In this document: piece by piece, positions 61,551 through 64,000 of the stretch | Position numbering within the stretch: position 1 is the stretch's first letter | Layout of the letters: each line of letters begins with the position of its first letter | Assembly: GCF_000718005.1 (NCBI RefSeq) | Contig: NZ_JODV01000002.1 | Source: Actinoalloteichus_B caeruleus | GTDB lineage: Bacteria > Actinomycetota > Actinomycetes > Mycobacteriales > Pseudonocardiaceae | Strand: one strand, 5' to 3' | DNA length: 64,000 nucleotides | The notes under the pieces: generated by a model | Seen by the model: the letters and a program-made list of their open reading frames with translations, nothing else | Database searches by the model: none | What the model was told of the DNA's origin: nothing | Position numbers and translations under genes: made by a program

Positions 61551-62524
61551 GACCGCCTCCCGACGAACATCGCGGCCAGTCCACCGAGCATGGTCGCGGC
61601 GGCCACGCCCACGTGCGCCCACATCCGGGGCAGGTCCCTGGTCGTCACCACCGGGTCGGGGGGCAGCCCGTACACCTCGGGTTCGTCCAGCAGCAGGAAG
61701 AACGCACCGTCCCCGCCGACGCCGTCCTCCGGGTCGTGCCCGTACAGCCGGGCCGAACCGACGCCGTCCCCGTGCAGTTGTTCCACCCGGGCGGCCGCCC
61801 GCTCGCGCAGCTCGTCCAGTTCCCCGAACTGGATGGAGTCAGTCGGGCAGGCCTTGGCGCAGGCGGGCTCCATGCCCACGCCGACCCGGTCATAGCACAG
61901 GGTGCACTTCCAGGCGCGGCCGTCGTCCGGTCGCTGGTCGATGACCCCGTAGGGGCAGGCCGGCACGCAGTAGCCGCAGCCGTTGCAGATGTCCTCCTGC
62001 ACGACGACGGTGCCGAACTCGGTGCGGAACAGCGAACCGGTCGGGCAGACGTCGAGGCACGCGGCGTGGGTGCAGTGCTTGCACACGTCGGACGCCATCA
62101 ACCACCGCAGGTCGGTGTCGCCCGCCGATCCGCCGTCGCCTCCCCGGCCGGGCTGTTCGGGGACCAGCGGCGCCGGCCACCCGCCCTGTTCGGGGACGGT
62201 GACGCCCTGGGCGGCGGCGGCCAGCGCGTCCACACCCCGGTGCGACTCGTCGGGCGGGGGCCCCACCAGGGGTTTGCGCTGTTCGACGAACGCGACGTGC
62301 CGCCAGCTGTCCGCTCCCAGCCGGCCGGTGTTGTCGAAGGACATGCCCGTCAGCTCCAGGCCGTCCTCCGGGATCGCGTTCCACTCCTTGCAGGCCACCT
62401 CGCAGGCCTTGCACCCGATGCACACCGAGGTGTCGGTGAAGAAGCCGTAGCGCGGGGGTGCGTCGCGGTGGCCGGCGGAGGCCGCGACGTGCGGGTCCGG
62501 TCCGGAGAACTGGTTGGTCGGCAC
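61547..62524 (-). CDS. fdhB: Formate dehydrogenase-type 4Fe-4S subunit
   Basis: 325 residues. Four ferredoxin-type cysteine clusters are visible: CIGCKACEVACKEWN, CKHCTHAACLDVCPTGS, CNGCGYCVPACPYG and CTLCYDRVGVGMEPACAKACP, as in FdnH/FdhB-type subunits. A C-terminal membrane-type segment (VGVAAATMLGGLAAMFVG) would anchor it next to the NrfD subunit. The GTG at 62524 lies five bases after the catalytic-subunit stop, with GGAGG 11 bases upstream. Confidence 0.9.
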   Translation of the reverse strand: MPTNQFSGPDPHVAASAGHRDAPPRYGFFTDTSVCIGCKACEVACKEWNAIPEDGLELTGMSFDNTGRLGADSWRHVAFVEQRKPLVGPPPDESHRGVDALAAAAQGVTVPEQGGWPAPLVPEQPGRGGDGGSAGDTDLRWLMASDVCKHCTHAACLDVCPTGSLFRTEFGTVVVQEDICNGCGYCVPACPYGVIDQRPDDGRAWKCTLCYDRVGVGMEPACAKACPTDSIQFGELDELRERAAARVEQLHGDGVGSARLYGHDPEDGVGGDGAFFLLLDEPEVYGLPPDPVVTTRDLPRMWAHVGVAAATMLGGLAAMFVGRRS

Positions 62525-62529
62525 GGCGC

Positions 62530-64000
62530 TCAGGCCTCCGTTCCGGTGGTTTCGGTGACGCCCGCTCGCCGCCGGTAGTCCTCCACGTAGCGGCGCAGCG
62601 CGGCGCCGCGGGGACGTCGCCCGGGGCGGATGTCCGCCGTCCAGGCCTTGACCTCCTGGATGTGGACGTTGGGGTCGAGGGTGATGGAGGACAGCTCGTT
62701 GGCGGAGTCGCCGGTGGTGTAGCCGTTGGGACCCCAGTGGTAGGGCATCCCGATCTGGTGGACGGTCCGGCCCTGCACGAACAGGGGCGTCATCCGGTCG
62801 GTGACCACCACCCTGGCCTCGATGGCGTTGCGGGCCGTCACGATGGTGGCCCACCCGTGGTGTTCCAGCCCGCGTTCCTCGGCCAACTCCGGTGAGACCT
62901 CGCAGAAGAACTCGGGTTGGAGTTCGGCCAGGTAGGGCTGCCAGCGCGTCATGCCGCCCGCGGTGAAGTGCTCGGTGAGCCGGTAGGTGGTGACCACGTA
63001 CGGGTACACCTCGGCGCCCGGCTCGTCCCCGCTGGGCTGGTAGCGGTTGTCCTCCCGGGAGTTGGCGAGCCGCACCGGGTTGCGCTGCTGCGGGTACAGC
63101 AGGTTCGGGAACGGGGACTCCTGGGGCTCGTAGTGGGTGGGCAGCGGCCCGTCCACCAGGCCCGCCGGCGTGTACAGCCAGCCCTTGCCGTCGGCCTGCA
63201 TGATGAACGGGTCGACCCCGGAGATCGCCTCCACACCGCGCGCCTCGGGGGCCGGCCGGTAGGAGGGGGGACGGTCGGCGATGAAGTCGATGCTGTCGTG
63301 GCCGGTCCAGCGGCCCGCCTCCTCGTCCCACCACACCAGGGCCTTGCGTTCGCTCCACGGCCGGCCCTCCGGGTCCGCCGACGCCCTGCTGTACAGGGTG
63401 CGGCGGTTCTGCGGCCACGCCCACCCCCACTCCGAGCCCGTCCAGTTCTGCTCGCGGTGCGGTCGCCGGCGGGCGGCCTGGTTGACCCCGTCCTGGTAGA
63501 CCCCGCAGTAGATCCAGCAGCCGCACGAGGTGGAGCCGTCGTCCCTGATGTCGTCGTAGCCCGACAGCGGCCGCCCTTCGGCGTCCCAGCCGTTGATCTC
63601 GGCCAGGACCGCCTCGGCGTTGGGGTCACCCAGCGTGCCTTCCAGTGGGTAGTCCCAGGTCAGGTCCAGGATGGGGCGGTCCATCGGCTCGGTGGAGCCG
63701 GCGAGCCGTTCCCGGATGCGCCGCCCGAGGTGGTAGATGAACCACATGTCGCTGCGGGCCTCGCCGTCGGGTTCCTTCGCCTGGTGCTTCCACTGCAACA
63801 GCCGGTTGGTGTTGGTGAAACTGCCGGACTTCTCGATGTGCGCCGCCGCGGGGAAGAAGAACACCTCGGTGCCGATCTCGGTGCTGCGCAGCTCGCCGGT
63901 CTCGATCTCGGGCCCGTCCTGCCACCACGTCGCGCTCTCGATGAGGGAGAAGTCCCGCACCACCAACCAGTCCAGGTTGGCCATGCCCAGCCGCTGCATG
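62530..64000 (-). CDS. fdhA: Formate dehydrogenase catalytic (molybdopterin) subunit, C-terminal part
   Basis: The gene is cut by the window end; about 490 C-terminal residues are inside. LVVRDFSLIESATWW, EVFFFPAAAHIEKSGSFTNT and NRLLQWKHQA are typical of the FdnG/FdhA molybdopterin fold, and MPYHWGPNGYTTGDSANEL belongs to its C-terminal cofactor-binding domain. The N-terminal 4Fe-4S motif and the active-site Cys/Sec lie outside the window, so activity on formate versus another substrate cannot be checked here. The order catalytic-4Fe-4S-NrfD is that of a quinone-linked oxidoreductase. Confidence 0.88.
   Translation of the reverse strand, partial: MQRLGMANLDWLVVRDFSLIESATWWQDGPEIETGELRSTEIGTEVFFFPAAAHIEKSGSFTNTNRLLQWKHQAKEPDGEARSDMWFIYHLGRRIRERLAGSTEPMDRPILDLTWDYPLEGTLGDPNAEAVLAEINGWDAEGRPLSGYDDIRDDGSTSCGCWIYCGVYQDGVNQAARRRPHREQNWTGSEWGWAWPQNRRTLYSRASADPEGRPWSERKALVWWDEEAGRWTGHDSIDFIADRPPSYRPAPEARGVEAISGVDPFIMQADGKGWLYTPAGLVDGPLPTHYEPQESPFPNLLYPQQRNPVRLANSREDNRYQPSGDEPGAEVYPYVVTTYRLTEHFTAGGMTRWQPYLAELQPEFFCEVSPELAEERGLEHHGWATIVTARNAIEARVVVTDRMTPLFVQGRTVHQIGMPYHWGPNGYTTGDSANELSSITLDPNVHIQEVKAWTADIRPGRRPRGAALRRYVEDYRRRAGVTETTGTEA

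Overview
The window is a high-GC, densely coded chromosomal segment from an actinobacterium. GTG starts with GGAGG-type ribosome sites, 1-8 base ATGA/GTGA gene overlaps, and the gene sets hrcA-dnaJ-rsmE-HIT-phoH-ybeY-corC-cdd-era and recO-uppS all fit. The serpin, the SmtB-Zur pair and the general gene order suggest a Nocardiopsis/Thermobifida-like relative; that placement is inference. No insertion sequence, phage gene or CRISPR array was seen.

Layout. 0-3.1 kb (minus): assimilatory sulfate reduction operon (sulfite reductase, a zinc-ribbon peptide, cysH, truncated cysD), preceded by a 23-28 residue leader peptide ending in Ala-Leu-Cys-Arg. 3.4-20.5 kb: housekeeping genes (hemW, hrcA, dnaJ, rsmE, HIT, phoH, ybeY, CorC-like, inactive cytidine-deaminase-like protein, era, recO, uppS), interrupted by a divergent arsenic resistance locus (arsI/cadI-like gene facing arsR-acr3-arsC). 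20.5-24.4 kb: two-gene metal permease module (DUF318-like permease and TIGR03943 protein) and the smtB-zur regulator pair. 24.5-36.2 kb: ABM-domain protein, class F sortase, glyS, peptidase E, FMN reductase, YdcF-like protein, dgt, a serpin, dnaG and two small conserved proteins.

38.3-52.3 kb is the most notable region: four co-directional genes encode a thioester-reductase-like protein, a PfaD-type enoyl reductase and two very large iterative PKS/fatty-acid-synthase-like proteins related to polyunsaturated fatty acid (Pfa) or 'secondary lipid' synthases. The first is KS-AT-linker-ACP-KR with a single carrier domain. The second is AT-like, two FabA-type double-hotdog dehydratases, then a PKS-type dehydratase. 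No chain-length-factor KS or thioesterase is present, so a reductively released, probably unsaturated lipid or polyene is inferred. An AT-richer intergenic region with palindromes precedes the cluster.

52.5-64 kb: a membrane protein/DUF421 pair, tRNA-Asn(GTT) with a clear terminator, a frameshifted SnoaL/NTF2-like pseudogene, a TetR regulator with a palindrome ahead of an SDR oxidoreductase, a 1217-residue secreted subtilase with carboxypeptidase-regulatory-like and malectin-like C-terminal domains, and on the minus strand the distal part of a formate dehydrogenase-type operon (molybdopterin catalytic subunit, cut by the window end; 4Fe-4S subunit; NrfD-like membrane subunit).
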